From Limisoma sp963590405 (GTDB taxonomy: Bacteria; Bacteroidota; Bacteroidia; Bacteroidales; Muribaculaceae): a DNA stretch of 59,119 nucleotides. The stretch is taken from contig CAVAPE010000006.1 in the NCBI GenBank assembly GCA_963590405.1, positions 1 to 59,119 of the forward strand. The letters run 5' to 3'. The position numbers and the translations under genes are program-made. The notes under the pieces are model-generated. The model was not told where the DNA came from. It searched no databases and was given only the letters and a program-made list of their open reading frames with translations. Within the stretch, counting starts at the first letter, position 1, and every line of letters starts with the position of its first letter. Shown here piece by piece: positions 32,835 to 41,434 of the stretch.

Positions 32835-33968
32835 ATGGAAATCCTCGATCACGACGAGCATCACAACATGATTGTACACCCTGAGAACAGTGCCGAATAT
32901 AGCGGTCTCATGGTGAATAGCGGAGTGGCTGAGCCACCGAAGGTAAACCCTTATTTCCAGCCGCGCAAACGCCGCCGCACGATGACTGCCGGCGAATATG
33001 TGGAAGGCATCCTCAAGGGCGACGTGACGGTGCTTAGCCGTGCGGTGACCTTGGTGGAGAGCCTCGTGCCCGAACATCAGGCGCTGGCGCAGGAAGTGAT
33101 AGAGAAATGTCTGCCCCATGCAGGCAACTCGCGCCGCATAGGCATCACGGGTGTGCCAGGAGCCGGCAAGAGTACGTCGATCGACGTGTTCGGCCTCCAT
33201 GTGCTCAAAGGCGGCGGCAAACTCGCCGTCCTCGCCATCGACCCCAGTAGCGAGCGCACCAAGGGCAGTATCCTCGGCGACAAGACGCGCATGGAGAAAC
33301 TCGCCATCCACCCCAAGACGTTCATCCGACCCAGCCCATCGGCAGGTTCGCTCGGCGGCGTGGCACGCAAGACGAGGGAAACGATTGTGCTCTGCGAGGC
33401 TGCTGGCTACAATAATATCTTCGTTGAGACCGTAGGTGTGGGGCAGAGCGAAACTGCCGTGCACTCGATGGTGGATTTCTTCCTTCTCATCCAACTCACC
33501 GGCACGGGCGACGAGTTGCAGGGCATCAAGCGCGGCATCATGGAGATGGCCGACGGCATTGTCATCAACAAAGCCGACGGCGACAACATTGAGCGCGCGA
33601 AACTCGCCAAAGCGCAGTTCCAGAGTGCGCTCCACCTGTTTCCGCCCACAGCGTCGGGATGGATGCCTGAGGTGCTCACTTATTCAGGCTACTTCGAACT
33701 CGGCATCAAGGAAGTTTGGGACATGATCGACCGCTACTTTGAGTTTGTCAAAGGCAACGGCTATTTTGAGCGCCGCCGCGTGGAGCAGGAAAAGTATTGG
33801 ATGTACGAGACCATCGATGAGCATCTGAGAGCCCACTTCTACCGCGACCCAGAAATCGAGGCAATGCTGAAAATCAAGCAGCAGAATGTGCTCGAAAGTA
33901 GGCAGAGTTCGTTTGTCGCAGCACGCGATGTGCTCGACTTCTATTTCCACAAGTTAGGGTTGAAATAA
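32835..33968 (+). CDS. meaB: Methylmalonyl-CoA mutase-associated GTPase
   Basis: This 377-residue G3E-type GTPase protects and reloads B12-dependent methylmalonyl-CoA mutase. The G1 motif is GVPGAGKS (106-113), followed by LAVLAIDPSSERTKGSILGDKTRM, the switch block FIRPSPSAGSLGGVARKTRE, IFVETVGVGQSE and NKADGDN (G4). An N-terminal extension of about 45 residues precedes the domain. The mutase genes are not nearby. It is convergent with ispG, and the gap of 6 bases holds only a tiny palindrome (AATAG-CCG-CTATT). Confidence 0.94.
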   Translation: MEILDHDEHHNMIVHPENSAEYSGLMVNSGVAEPPKVNPYFQPRKRRRTMTAGEYVEGILKGDVTVLSRAVTLVESLVPEHQALAQEVIEKCLPHAGNSRRIGITGVPGAGKSTSIDVFGLHVLKGGGKLAVLAIDPSSERTKGSILGDKTRMEKLAIHPKTFIRPSPSAGSLGGVARKTRETIVLCEAAGYNNIFVETVGVGQSETAVHSMVDFFLLIQLTGTGDELQGIKRGIMEMADGIVINKADGDNIERAKLAKAQFQSALHLFPPTASGWMPEVLTYSGYFELGIKEVWDMIDRYFEFVKGNGYFERRRVEQEKYWMYETIDEHLRAHFYRDPEIEAMLKIKQQNVLESRQSSFVAARDVLDFYFHKLGLK

Positions 33969-33974
33969 TAGCCG

Positions 33975-35678
33975 CTATTCGGGGTCGCTCCAGTCGCCGT
34001 TGGCCTTGATGAGGTCGATGAGATGCGCCAGAGCGTCCTCCTGTGGCACGTTGCGCTCCACGCACTCCTTGCCCTTGTAGAGGCTCACTTTGCCCACTGC
34101 CGCGCCCACATATCCGTAGTCCGCGTCAGCCATCTCGCCCGGACCATTGACGATGCATCCCATGATGCCGATTTTCAGTCCTTTGAGGTGCGACGTGGCA
34201 GCCTTTATCTGGTGCACAATCTTTTGCAAGTCGTAGAGCGTGCGGCCGCAACTCGGGCAGGAGATATACTCCGTCTTGGTGGTGCGGCGGCGCGATGCCT
34301 GAAGTATTCCGAAAGCATAAGCCACAGCGTCGGCGCGCTGCGGCAGGTTTGGCGCATCGAGCGCGATGCCGTCGACGAGTCCGTTGAGCAGCAACGCACC
34401 GAAGTCGGCACCAGCCTTCACCTGCACCGTCTCTTCGTCGGTGTCGGTATAAGTCATCTTTGCCACCACGGGAGCCGTGCATCCGCAGTCCCACAGGCGG
34501 TGGATGAACGCCGACATCTCGCCCACGGAGTTAGTGTGCGTGCTCGTGAGCAGCACCACATCGCCCTGTTTCAGCGTGCTTGCCACCGATGCTGCATCCT
34601 GCGAAGCATCGACAGCCGTCCACTGCGTGTCAGCCAAAAAGAAATCAGGCTTCGTGGCGAGCGCAGCCACTTCGGCAGGAGCAAGTGTGGTTGCCACCAC
34701 AGGCACATTGCTGCCGCCTACGATGCCCACAGCCGCCGTGGGGCGGCGCATCGGGCTGATAGGGTTATAGTCCTTGGCAAAACTGCCGTTTATCTCTTTG
34801 TGGTGCTCGCGGGCAACGATATAGTCGACCAACTTCCGCGCCACGGGTATTTCCAGTTCCGGGTCTTCGCTGAGCGACACACGCACCGTGTCGCCGATGC
34901 CCTCGGCAAGCAGAGTGCCGATGCCCACAGCCGACTTGATGCGACCATCTTCGCCGTCGCCAGCCTCCGTAACGCCGAGGTGCAACGGATAGTGCATGTC
35001 CTCGCGGTCCATCTCCGCCACAAGGCGGCGCACCGTCTCAACCATTATCACCGTGTTTGAAGCCTTGATGGAGATTGCCACGTCGTTGAAATCCTCCTCG
35101 CGGAAGATGCGCAGATACTCCATTGCCGACTCCACCATGCCCGACGGCGTGTCGCCGTAGCGGCTCATGATGCGGTCCGACAGCGACCCGTGGTTCACAC
35201 CCAGGCGCACTGCAGTGTGGTGCTCGCGGCACACGGCAAGAAACGGCACCACCGCACGGCGTATCTTCTCCAACTCCGCGCGGTATTCCTCGTCGGTGTA
35301 GTCCAACTTCTTAAACGTGCGGGCTGCGTCGACAAAATTTCCCGGGTTGATGCGCACCTTGTCGGTCACGGCAGCGGCCTCGAATGCCGCCTTCGGGTTG
35401 AAATGGATGTCGGCAACCAGCGGCTTAGTGTAGCCGTCGGCATGGAGCGCCTTGCGGATTTCGCCGATGTTGTGCGCCTCGCGCACTCCCTGCGCCGTGA
35501 GCCGCACATAGTCAGCGCCCGCGTCGAAGATGCGTTTGCACTGCGCCACGCTACCCTCGGTGTCGAGTGTCGACGTGGACGTCATCGATTGGATGCGTAT
35601 GGGATTGTCGCCGCCCAGAGGCACGTTGCCAATCCTCACCGTCGACGACTGGCGGCGGCGATAGTTGAAGTTGTTCAT
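33975..35678 (-). CDS. ispG: 4-hydroxy-3-methylbut-2-enyl diphosphate synthase
   Basis: This 567-residue iron-sulfur enzyme of the MEP isoprenoid pathway begins with VRIGNVPLGGDNPIRIQSM and a TIM barrel, then has a long central insert (about 270-430) as in Bacteroidetes and plant forms. The [4Fe-4S] cysteines are in ISCPSCGRTLYD and GCIVNGPGEMADADYGYVG. The length is therefore normal for the phylum. It follows purE after 13 bases and is probably co-transcribed with it. Confidence 0.95.
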   Translation of the reverse strand: MNNFNYRRRQSSTVRIGNVPLGGDNPIRIQSMTSTSTLDTEGSVAQCKRIFDAGADYVRLTAQGVREAHNIGEIRKALHADGYTKPLVADIHFNPKAAFEAAAVTDKVRINPGNFVDAARTFKKLDYTDEEYRAELEKIRRAVVPFLAVCREHHTAVRLGVNHGSLSDRIMSRYGDTPSGMVESAMEYLRIFREEDFNDVAISIKASNTVIMVETVRRLVAEMDREDMHYPLHLGVTEAGDGEDGRIKSAVGIGTLLAEGIGDTVRVSLSEDPELEIPVARKLVDYIVAREHHKEINGSFAKDYNPISPMRRPTAAVGIVGGSNVPVVATTLAPAEVAALATKPDFFLADTQWTAVDASQDAASVASTLKQGDVVLLTSTHTNSVGEMSAFIHRLWDCGCTAPVVAKMTYTDTDEETVQVKAGADFGALLLNGLVDGIALDAPNLPQRADAVAYAFGILQASRRRTTKTEYISCPSCGRTLYDLQKIVHQIKAATSHLKGLKIGIMGCIVNGPGEMADADYGYVGAAVGKVSLYKGKECVERNVPQEDALAHLIDLIKANGDWSDPE

Positions 35679-35691
35679 TATGGTGATTCTG

Positions 35692-36198
35692 TTAGTTGGT
35701 CTTGAACTTATAGGAAATGCGCGCGAGGTCCTCGTTGGCTTTCACGATTTTCTGCGCGAGGCTCCCCTTGTAGGCGGCAAAGCGTTCTGCAATGTGCGCG
35801 TCGGTGAGCGAAAGCATCTGCACAGCAAGGATGGCAGCGTTGAGACCCGCATTGATGCCCACAGTGGCAACAGGGATGCCCGGAGGCATCTGCACGATGG
35901 CGAGCAACGCATCCATGCCCTCAAGGTCCGACTTGATAGGCACGCCGATTACCGGCACTGTGGTTTGTGCTGCAATCACGCCCGGCAGGTGGGCTGCCAT
36001 GCCTGCGGCGGCGATAATCACCTTCAGCCCGCGGCTTTGGGCGTTTTTAGCGAACTCCGTCACCTGTTCCGGCGTGCGGTGGGCCGACAGAGCGTTGATT
36101 TCAAACGGGATTTCAAATTCGTCAAGAAGTTTGGCTGCCTTCTCGAGCACGGGCATATCGGAAGTGCTGCCCATGATGATGCTGACAAGTGGATTCAT
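35692..36198 (-). CDS. purE: N5-carboxyaminoimidazole ribonucleotide mutase
   Basis: This 168-residue enzyme acts in de novo purine synthesis and moves a carboxyl group from N5 to C4 of the imidazole ring. The motifs IIMGSTSDMPVLEKAAKLLDE, ALSAHRTPEQ, IIAAAGMAAHLPGVIAAQT and PVIGVPIKS are all present. It is the first gene of a purE-ispG pair with a -7 box at 36219-36226. Confidence 0.96.
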   Translation of the reverse strand: MNPLVSIIMGSTSDMPVLEKAAKLLDEFEIPFEINALSAHRTPEQVTEFAKNAQSRGLKVIIAAAGMAAHLPGVIAAQTTVPVIGVPIKSDLEGMDALLAIVQMPPGIPVATVGINAGLNAAILAVQMLSLTDAHIAERFAAYKGSLAQKIVKANEDLARISYKFKTN

Positions 36199-36218
36199 AC
36201 GTTTCAGTTTTTACACTG

Positions 36219-36226
36219 CAAAGATA
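36219..36226 (-). promoter_or_regulatory. Candidate -7 box of purE-ispG
   Basis: TATCTTTG on the minus strand, 21 bases before the purE start. Confidence 0.55.
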
Positions 36227-36240
36227 CTATAAGGCGAGTG

Positions 36241-36273
36241 AAAAAAAAAGTCCGCCACGCAGGTGGCGGACTT
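36241..36273 (-). terminator. Terminator after the CBM26-like repeat gene
   Basis: AAGTCCGCCAC (36248-36258) pairs perfectly with GTGGCGGACTT (36263-36273) over a 4-base loop. On the minus strand it runs into a tract of about nine T residues. Confidence 0.92.
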
Positions 36274-36294
36274 GTAGGTTGGTATGTGGATGTG

Positions 36295-38508
36295 TTATTT
36301 CACAATCACTTTCTTCACTTGGTTGTCGGCGCGGACGATGTAGATGCCGCTGGTAACCTTGGTGCGTGCGCTGGTGCTTACGAGCGAGCCGCCTACGGTG
36401 TAGACAGCCACTTTCTGCGCGCCCTCAACGAGGATTTCGCCTGCGTTGGTATAAATCTCCACGTCGGCAGTGTCGATGGCATCAACGCTCGAAGTAGCCT
36501 GGCTGCTTGTTGCTTTGATGTACCACTGACCGTCGATTTTCTTGATGTACAAGTATATCGCATCTACCTCTTGGGCATTGGTTACTCCCATCCATTCAGT
36601 AGCGTTCTCAATCATTGGCGTGTATTTGTCTGAAGTATAGTCAATGTCGCCGCCAGTCGACAGAGTAATGCCGTTGTATTTTACAGCGAATGCTTCTTCG
36701 AGGTCTTCAAGTGCAGTGTCTCCGTCATCACCTGAGATGGAGAGATAGTATGTGTTGGTATCTGTTGCATTGTCGTCCTTGAAGGCTTTGAACGTTTTGT
36801 TGTCCCATTTTGCGCCGTCGCCATCTACCGTTATTTTAACAGGTTCAATCTTCATTGTCCACGCACCGTCGGTTCTCTTCACATAGATGGTAGCCAAGGT
36901 GAAAACATCCGTGTTGGTAATCTTCATATTTTTACCCCATGTGCTGGCTGCCAATGCCTGGTAGGCGGCGCCAGAGTGGGCTTCTTTGCTTATGTATGCA
37001 GTTGCAGTCATGTAGGATGTTGTGCCCTTCTCGACGATTCCTGTAAGGAATTCCTGCGACAAGTCGGCAATGTCGGAGATGTAGTAGTAGAAATAACCGT
37101 TGTCGGCATCGTAGGTGAAATTAGAAGTTGCCCAATCCGTGCCAGTGCTTGTGGTTGTGCCGTGAGCGCTGTTGTAGAACACGACAGAGTTAGGCACGAC
37201 TTTTACCTTCCATCCGCCGTCGATATACTTCACATACATTGTAGCGCTGGAGAAGTCTGTGCGGTTATTGACCGACATAGTAGCCTGGTCCAATGTCGCA
37301 TTTCTTTCATACAGTGGCTGATAGTCGCTGGATGGCGTAATCGTGGCAACTACGTACTCTTTGGACTTCATATATTTCCCGTCAATCTCGATGAGGAAAC
37401 TTTCCAGTGTCTCAACGGATGAGTTGTAGTAGTAATAGTTGTTGCCAGAGTCGTAGGTAAACGCTGTCTGCCCATCTTCCAAGGTGATTTTTGCTTGGGT
37501 AGCCTCAATCTTCATTGTCCAGCCATCGTTGCCCTTCGTCACATAGATGGTAGCGCTTGGGAAATCAGCCGTGTTATTGATAGTCATAAAATTGGGATAG
37601 TCAGTGACAAGTGTCTTGTAGGTGTCGCTAACCTTTATGTCGCTTTTAACATACTCCTGAGCCCACAAATTGGTGCCATCGACGGTTAAATAGAAATTCT
37701 TCTTAAGGACAGAGAGATCTTCGACCTTGTAGTAGTAATAGTTCTTAGACTTGTCGTAGGTAAAAGGCGTGCTGCTATTGGTGGAGAGATAGATCGGTGT
37801 GGTTTCCGGCACAATCTTCATTGTCCAACCATCGTCGGTATTTTTCACATAGATAGTAGCGCTCTTGAAGGCGTTAGTGTTGGTAACCAACATATTTACG
37901 CTATTGGGCGCTACCATTGGCTGAAAGGCATCGTTTGTGTCCATTTTGCCTTTCACGTACAAAGAAGCCTTCAAGAGATTACCCTTGACGCTGATAAGGA
38001 AGTCTTGCGACAAAGCGGTTACATCAGTCACCTTGTAGTAGTAATAGTCGTTGTCCGCGTCGTAGGTGAACTTGCCAGCGGTTACCGACCAACTGTTTGC
38101 TGTGCCGCAGAAAGAGACGTTTTCCCATGTTGGAGCCTCTTCGGAGATTTTTTTATAATTAGATCCCCAGTTGCCAGTCAGTTCGTACACCACAACTTTA
38201 TCTTTCTCAACACCCGTGATGTTGCTGGTTTGAGAACTATTGTTGTTGAATATGATGTTGTATGTGTCGCCTTTGGGCTCGAGTTCATATTTGAAATATT
38301 GGTAACCGTCGTCGGCTGTTGGAGTTATGGTCATTTCTGCGCCTGGCCAAGATCCACCAGTGTAATTGTTACTGTCGTCCCACGCCCAAAGATAGATTTT
38401 TGCCGAGGAAGTGATCCATGACCCGTCGACCTTCAGATAGACTGTCGATGTGGCATTAGCCAAAAGCACCATAAGCGCCATCGACAAGGTTAGTAGCATT
38501 TTTTTCAT
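36295..38508 (-). CDS. Secreted starch-binding-like (CBM26-type) repeat protein with T9SS-like tail
   Basis: This 737-residue protein has a signal peptide (1-20). Residues 21-118 resemble a CBM26/starch-binding module (YLWAWDDSNNYTGGSWPGAE, 39-58). Five repeats of about 90 residues follow (about 147-233, 249-335, 350-439, 464-555 and a diverged one at 583-667). Each has an aromatic strand such as FTYDADNDYYYYKV, a FLISVKG-type strand, ATIYVK and GWTMKI. Residues 670-737 (YTNAGEILVEGAQKVAVYTVGG, then GIYIVRADNQVKKVIVK) resemble a type IX sorting domain. No catalytic domain is visible. It is probably a secreted or surface glucan-binding protein. It is transcribed alone. Confidence 0.8.
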   Translation of the reverse strand: MKKMLLTLSMALMVLLANATSTVYLKVDGSWITSSAKIYLWAWDDSNNYTGGSWPGAEMTITPTADDGYQYFKYELEPKGDTYNIIFNNNSSQTSNITGVEKDKVVVYELTGNWGSNYKKISEEAPTWENVSFCGTANSWSVTAGKFTYDADNDYYYYKVTDVTALSQDFLISVKGNLLKASLYVKGKMDTNDAFQPMVAPNSVNMLVTNTNAFKSATIYVKNTDDGWTMKIVPETTPIYLSTNSSTPFTYDKSKNYYYYKVEDLSVLKKNFYLTVDGTNLWAQEYVKSDIKVSDTYKTLVTDYPNFMTINNTADFPSATIYVTKGNDGWTMKIEATQAKITLEDGQTAFTYDSGNNYYYYNSSVETLESFLIEIDGKYMKSKEYVVATITPSSDYQPLYERNATLDQATMSVNNRTDFSSATMYVKYIDGGWKVKVVPNSVVFYNSAHGTTTSTGTDWATSNFTYDADNGYFYYYISDIADLSQEFLTGIVEKGTTSYMTATAYISKEAHSGAAYQALAASTWGKNMKITNTDVFTLATIYVKRTDGAWTMKIEPVKITVDGDGAKWDNKTFKAFKDDNATDTNTYYLSISGDDGDTALEDLEEAFAVKYNGITLSTGGDIDYTSDKYTPMIENATEWMGVTNAQEVDAIYLYIKKIDGQWYIKATSSQATSSVDAIDTADVEIYTNAGEILVEGAQKVAVYTVGGSLVSTSARTKVTSGIYIVRADNQVKKVIVK

Positions 38509-38615
38509 AATTATAAGTTTTTATAGTTAAGTTTTTAGTGAACCTATCAAAATCTCCCAAATCCCTATATAGGGGTAAAGAAAAAGCAACAAACCATTTA
38601 AACAGTTCGTAAATG

Positions 38616-38623
38616 CAAAACTA
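38616..38623 (-). promoter_or_regulatory. Candidate -7 box of the CBM26-like gene
   Basis: TAGTTTTG on the minus strand. It predicts an AT-rich leader of about 100 bases before the start at 38508. Confidence 0.45.
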
Positions 38624-38682
38624 CAATAGTTTTTTCAGAAAGTGGATACCAAAAACGTATGTTTTTCAACATATTTTTTCAA

Positions 38683-38898
38683 TTACAACTCTGTTTTCAG
38701 TTCGTTGTAGAGGTCGACGGGTCCGAGGTGCCAGTATTTGGTGCTTTCGGTTGAGAGTTTTTTATAGAGTTGTGAATGGTAGATGCGGTTGAGACATTCT
38801 TGCAAGGAGAAGCCGTAGTCGTCGCGCATATATTCCACCAGCCAGGATATTTTGCCTGGCAACAGCAGGTGCAGGTTGCTTTGGTTTATCTGGAACAT
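38683..38898 (-). CDS. DUF3791-like small protein (second copy)
   Basis: This 71-residue protein starts MFQINQSNLHLLLPGKISWLVE and contains MRDDYGFSLQECLNRIYHSQLYKKLSTESTKYWHLGPVDLYNEL, the pattern of DUF3791-type small proteins. The frame is open further upstream to 39000, but that would overlap the DUF3990 gene deeply. The chosen ATG lies one base after the DUF3990 stop. It is the third gene of a compact DUF3791-DUF3990-DUF3791 unit. Confidence 0.75.
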   Translation of the reverse strand: MFQINQSNLHLLLPGKISWLVEYMRDDYGFSLQECLNRIYHSQLYKKLSTESTKYWHLGPVDLYNELKTEL

Positions 38899-38899
38899 A

Positions 38900-39385
38900 T
38901 CATTTCTCAATTTTAATTGCCTCAATAAAATGCAGTGCTGCCAACGCTTTTTCGGTATGGAAAAGATATTGGTCAACCAATTTGTATGTTTTGAGTTCAC
39001 GGATAAGAGTTTCTACGCTTATAGCCCCGCTTTCGTACAGACTGAATTGCAGGTAAACCCTGTCGTTTGCCACCGGACCATACACGATGTCGTAGTCGTG
39101 GGAATAGCCTTTGTGGGTCCGATTTGCCATTACGAACTCTGCCCATTCTTCGGTCGGTTCTGAAAACATTAGGCATTTGAGGTCGGGCAACTGGCTCTCG
39201 TCAAATTCGTAGACATTGACGTAGCCAGTATTGGCACTGTGCTCGCGCATGCGCCTCTCCACCCAATCCTTTGCCTGTTGCTCCGAGGTTGTGGTGTAGA
39301 AACCGTCGCCATAATCAAGCAAACGGTTCGGCAGGAGGATTTTGGGATATTCCACCGTTTCCAAACTTCCGTGATACGTCTTCAT
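38900..39385 (-). CDS. DUF3990 protein, ADP-ribosyltransferase-like
   Basis: This 161-residue protein fits DUF3990, a family thought to share the ADP-ribosyltransferase fold. Visible are KTYHGSLETVEYPKIL, the block LLDYGDGFYTTTSEQQAKDWVERRM, VNVYEFDE, LMFSEPTEEWAEFVMANR and YDIVYGPVANDRVYLQF. The start at 39385 overlaps the stop of the upstream DUF3791 gene by 4 bases (ATGA). It is flanked on both sides by DUF3791-type genes, which suggests a toxin-antitoxin-like role. That role is inferred only from architecture. Confidence 0.8.
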   Translation of the reverse strand: MKTYHGSLETVEYPKILLPNRLLDYGDGFYTTTSEQQAKDWVERRMREHSANTGYVNVYEFDESQLPDLKCLMFSEPTEEWAEFVMANRTHKGYSHDYDIVYGPVANDRVYLQFSLYESGAISVETLIRELKTYKLVDQYLFHTEKALAALHFIEAIKIEK

Positions 39386-39606
39386 GCTTCTTTGTTTTTT
39401 CGGATTGCGATAAATTCGTCGATTTCGTCGAGCAGCCATTGGCGACCCTGAGTGTGGAGTACGCCAAAGCACTTGCTCAGATAGTCGACCACGCCATACT
39501 GGTTGAACAAGTCGAGAACCTTGTCGCTTGGCATACCTTTGTCTGCCCCGTATTCTTCAATACAGAACGCCACAAACAATGCTATGTCTTTCTCTTCCTT
39601 GCTCAT
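39382..39606 (-). CDS. DUF3791-like small protein (first copy)
   Basis: This 74-residue protein, MSKEEKDIALFVAFCIEEYGA, then KVLDLFNQYGVVDYLSKCFGVLHTQGRQWLLDEIDEF, matches DUF3791. It starts 11 bases after the barrel-protein stop codon, so it could be co-transcribed with that gene or use a promoter inside it. Its last bases overlap the DUF3990 start. Confidence 0.82.
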   Translation of the reverse strand: MSKEEKDIALFVAFCIEEYGADKGMPSDKVLDLFNQYGVVDYLSKCFGVLHTQGRQWLLDEIDEFIAIRKNKEA

Positions 39607-39617
39607 GACCGTTGTGT

Positions 39618-41429
39618 TTAGAATTCGACGCCGAGGCCGACGAGGAAGCCGATGCCTTGGTTGCGCATGCCGAAGTAGTTTTGCCAGCGGCGATTAAGCA
39701 GGTTATTGCCCTGTGCGTAGACGTGGAGCAGGTCGTTGATACGGTAGGACGCGCCGATGCTGAAGTCCGACACCACGCCGAGGCTCTGCGCGGCGTTGCT
39801 GTGGAGGCGTTCGCCGTCGGTGTAACTAACCATCGTCACGCTGCGGCCGCTGCGGAAATGGTATGCTGCCCAGATGTCGAGTGCCTTGATGGGATGCACG
39901 GTGAGCAAGGCGTTGATGGCGTGCTCAGCACGGTCGTCGGCAGCGATGTAGCCGCTCTCGTCGCCTTGCGGAGTAAACATGTAGCCAGCCTTGATTTCTG
40001 CATACTGGCGCAGTTTGAGGGTGAAGTCAAGTCCAGCCTTAAAGCCGTTCTGGTTGTGGCTGCCGTAGCACACAGTGCCCTCGAAGATGTCAGGCGTCAT
40101 CGGCGTATAGCCGCCGAGCAGCGCGTTCCAGCGATATTCCGGCAGATAGGCGTTTTTCACCACGGCATAACCCACAAACGGCGACAGTGTGAAGCCCTTG
40201 AACAAGCCGATGTTGAGGCGAGCCTCCGCGTCGATGAGCGTGAACGTGTTGTCGGTAAGCGCCATCGAAGGATTGACGTAGCGGTTGCGCTCAGCCACCA
40301 CATGGAGCGGATTCATGCGGTTGCCGCCGGTGGCAGACAGCGCCAGCGAGGCACGATCGTTGAATTTGAGGTCGAATTTCACATCAGGAGCGATGCGGAA
40401 GGTGGTGCCAGTGCTTGCGATGTCGAGGCGCACACCGAGGCGTAGGTTCATCTTCTCGTTGGCCTTTTTGTAGTAGGGCGCAATGGTGAACATGCTCTGC
40501 GAGCGGTCGCTGAAGGCAGCGCCGAAGGTCATCGTGCCACTGTTGTACTGTCCGTATTCCTGGATGCGGTTCTTGTCTGAGAGATATTCGAAGGCAGCGT
40601 TGATGCCGATGTGGGAATCCTCGTCCCACACGAACTCGCCACCGATGTTGGCGTTGAAATGATGCTCCTTGAGCGCTTTCGCGTCGTCGGCAAACTCGCG
40701 CAACGGGTTGCCGAAGCCAAGGAAGTTGTAGCCGATGCCAGCGTGGTAGCCGAAAGAGCGACCCTCGTTGGCTGGGCTGTCCCATTTAAGGGCTACGGCA
40801 GCGTCGTTCGACTTCTGACGGCGCTCAACCACGTCCTTCGCTGCGTTGGGGTACATCATGCCGTAGTAGTTGAACCTGCCCAGATGGTAGACAACGTTGG
40901 CAGAGAAGTCGCCTGCCGACAGACGCTGCGTGAAGTCGGCACCGATGCGGTCCTCGACGAAGAACTGCTTGCGCGCCTCGCCGTTGCCCACGGTGTAGTA
41001 AGTGTTATATTGCAGCGGATTGCTCACCGAGCCATTGGCAGAGTTGTGCTGCAACCACACCGCCAGCGATGAGCGTTGGCTGTCGAGGATGCGGTAGCCC
41101 GCACTGCCCACCATGTTGAGGTAGTTGCCCATGCCAAATTCAGCATATCCGCGCTTGTTGCGAAACGAGAAGCCGTCAGCCTGGCGCTGTGGGTTTTGCA
41201 CCACGAGCGTAGGGTCGACCTGCGCAGGCACCGCCCAGTCGCTGAACGACAGTTTCGTGGCGCTCGCCTTCACTGGCGCTGCGTCGGGGAGCGAAGCCAT
41301 CTTTGTGGCCTTGTGCTCCACCACCTCGTTTTCCTTTGTCACACTGATGGTTTGGTTTAGTTCGTCGGCAGCCGCTGTTGCTACTGTCGCCGATGCCATA
41401 AGGAGGCTATAGAATATTGCTTTTTTCAT
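39618..41429 (-). CDS. TonB-receptor-like outer-membrane beta-barrel without plug
   Basis: This 603-residue protein has a signal peptide (KKAIFYSLLMASATVATAAA). A short N-terminal segment (ELNQTISVTKENEVVEHKATKM) leads directly into a large barrel with alternating aromatic strands and a C-terminal strand ending in FLVGLGVEF. There is no recognisable TonB plug or carboxypeptidase-like domain, so it resembles the plug-less TonB-receptor-like proteins of Bacteroidetes. It follows the giant TPR gene after 5 bases, and the pair is probably functionally linked in the envelope. Confidence 0.8.
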   Translation of the reverse strand: MKKAIFYSLLMASATVATAAADELNQTISVTKENEVVEHKATKMASLPDAAPVKASATKLSFSDWAVPAQVDPTLVVQNPQRQADGFSFRNKRGYAEFGMGNYLNMVGSAGYRILDSQRSSLAVWLQHNSANGSVSNPLQYNTYYTVGNGEARKQFFVEDRIGADFTQRLSAGDFSANVVYHLGRFNYYGMMYPNAAKDVVERRQKSNDAAVALKWDSPANEGRSFGYHAGIGYNFLGFGNPLREFADDAKALKEHHFNANIGGEFVWDEDSHIGINAAFEYLSDKNRIQEYGQYNSGTMTFGAAFSDRSQSMFTIAPYYKKANEKMNLRLGVRLDIASTGTTFRIAPDVKFDLKFNDRASLALSATGGNRMNPLHVVAERNRYVNPSMALTDNTFTLIDAEARLNIGLFKGFTLSPFVGYAVVKNAYLPEYRWNALLGGYTPMTPDIFEGTVCYGSHNQNGFKAGLDFTLKLRQYAEIKAGYMFTPQGDESGYIAADDRAEHAINALLTVHPIKALDIWAAYHFRSGRSVTMVSYTDGERLHSNAAQSLGVVSDFSIGASYRINDLLHVYAQGNNLLNRRWQNYFGMRNQGIGFLVGLGVEF

Positions 41430-41434
41430 CGTGG

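Noticed and set aside
33966..33978. A terminator between meaB and ispG
   Set aside because: Only a 5-bp palindrome with a 3-base loop and no T-tract is present.
36295..38508. A DNA-level tandem repeat array or CRISPR in the CBM26-like gene
   Set aside because: The repeats are about 270 bases, protein-coding and diverged; there are no spacers or short identical repeats.
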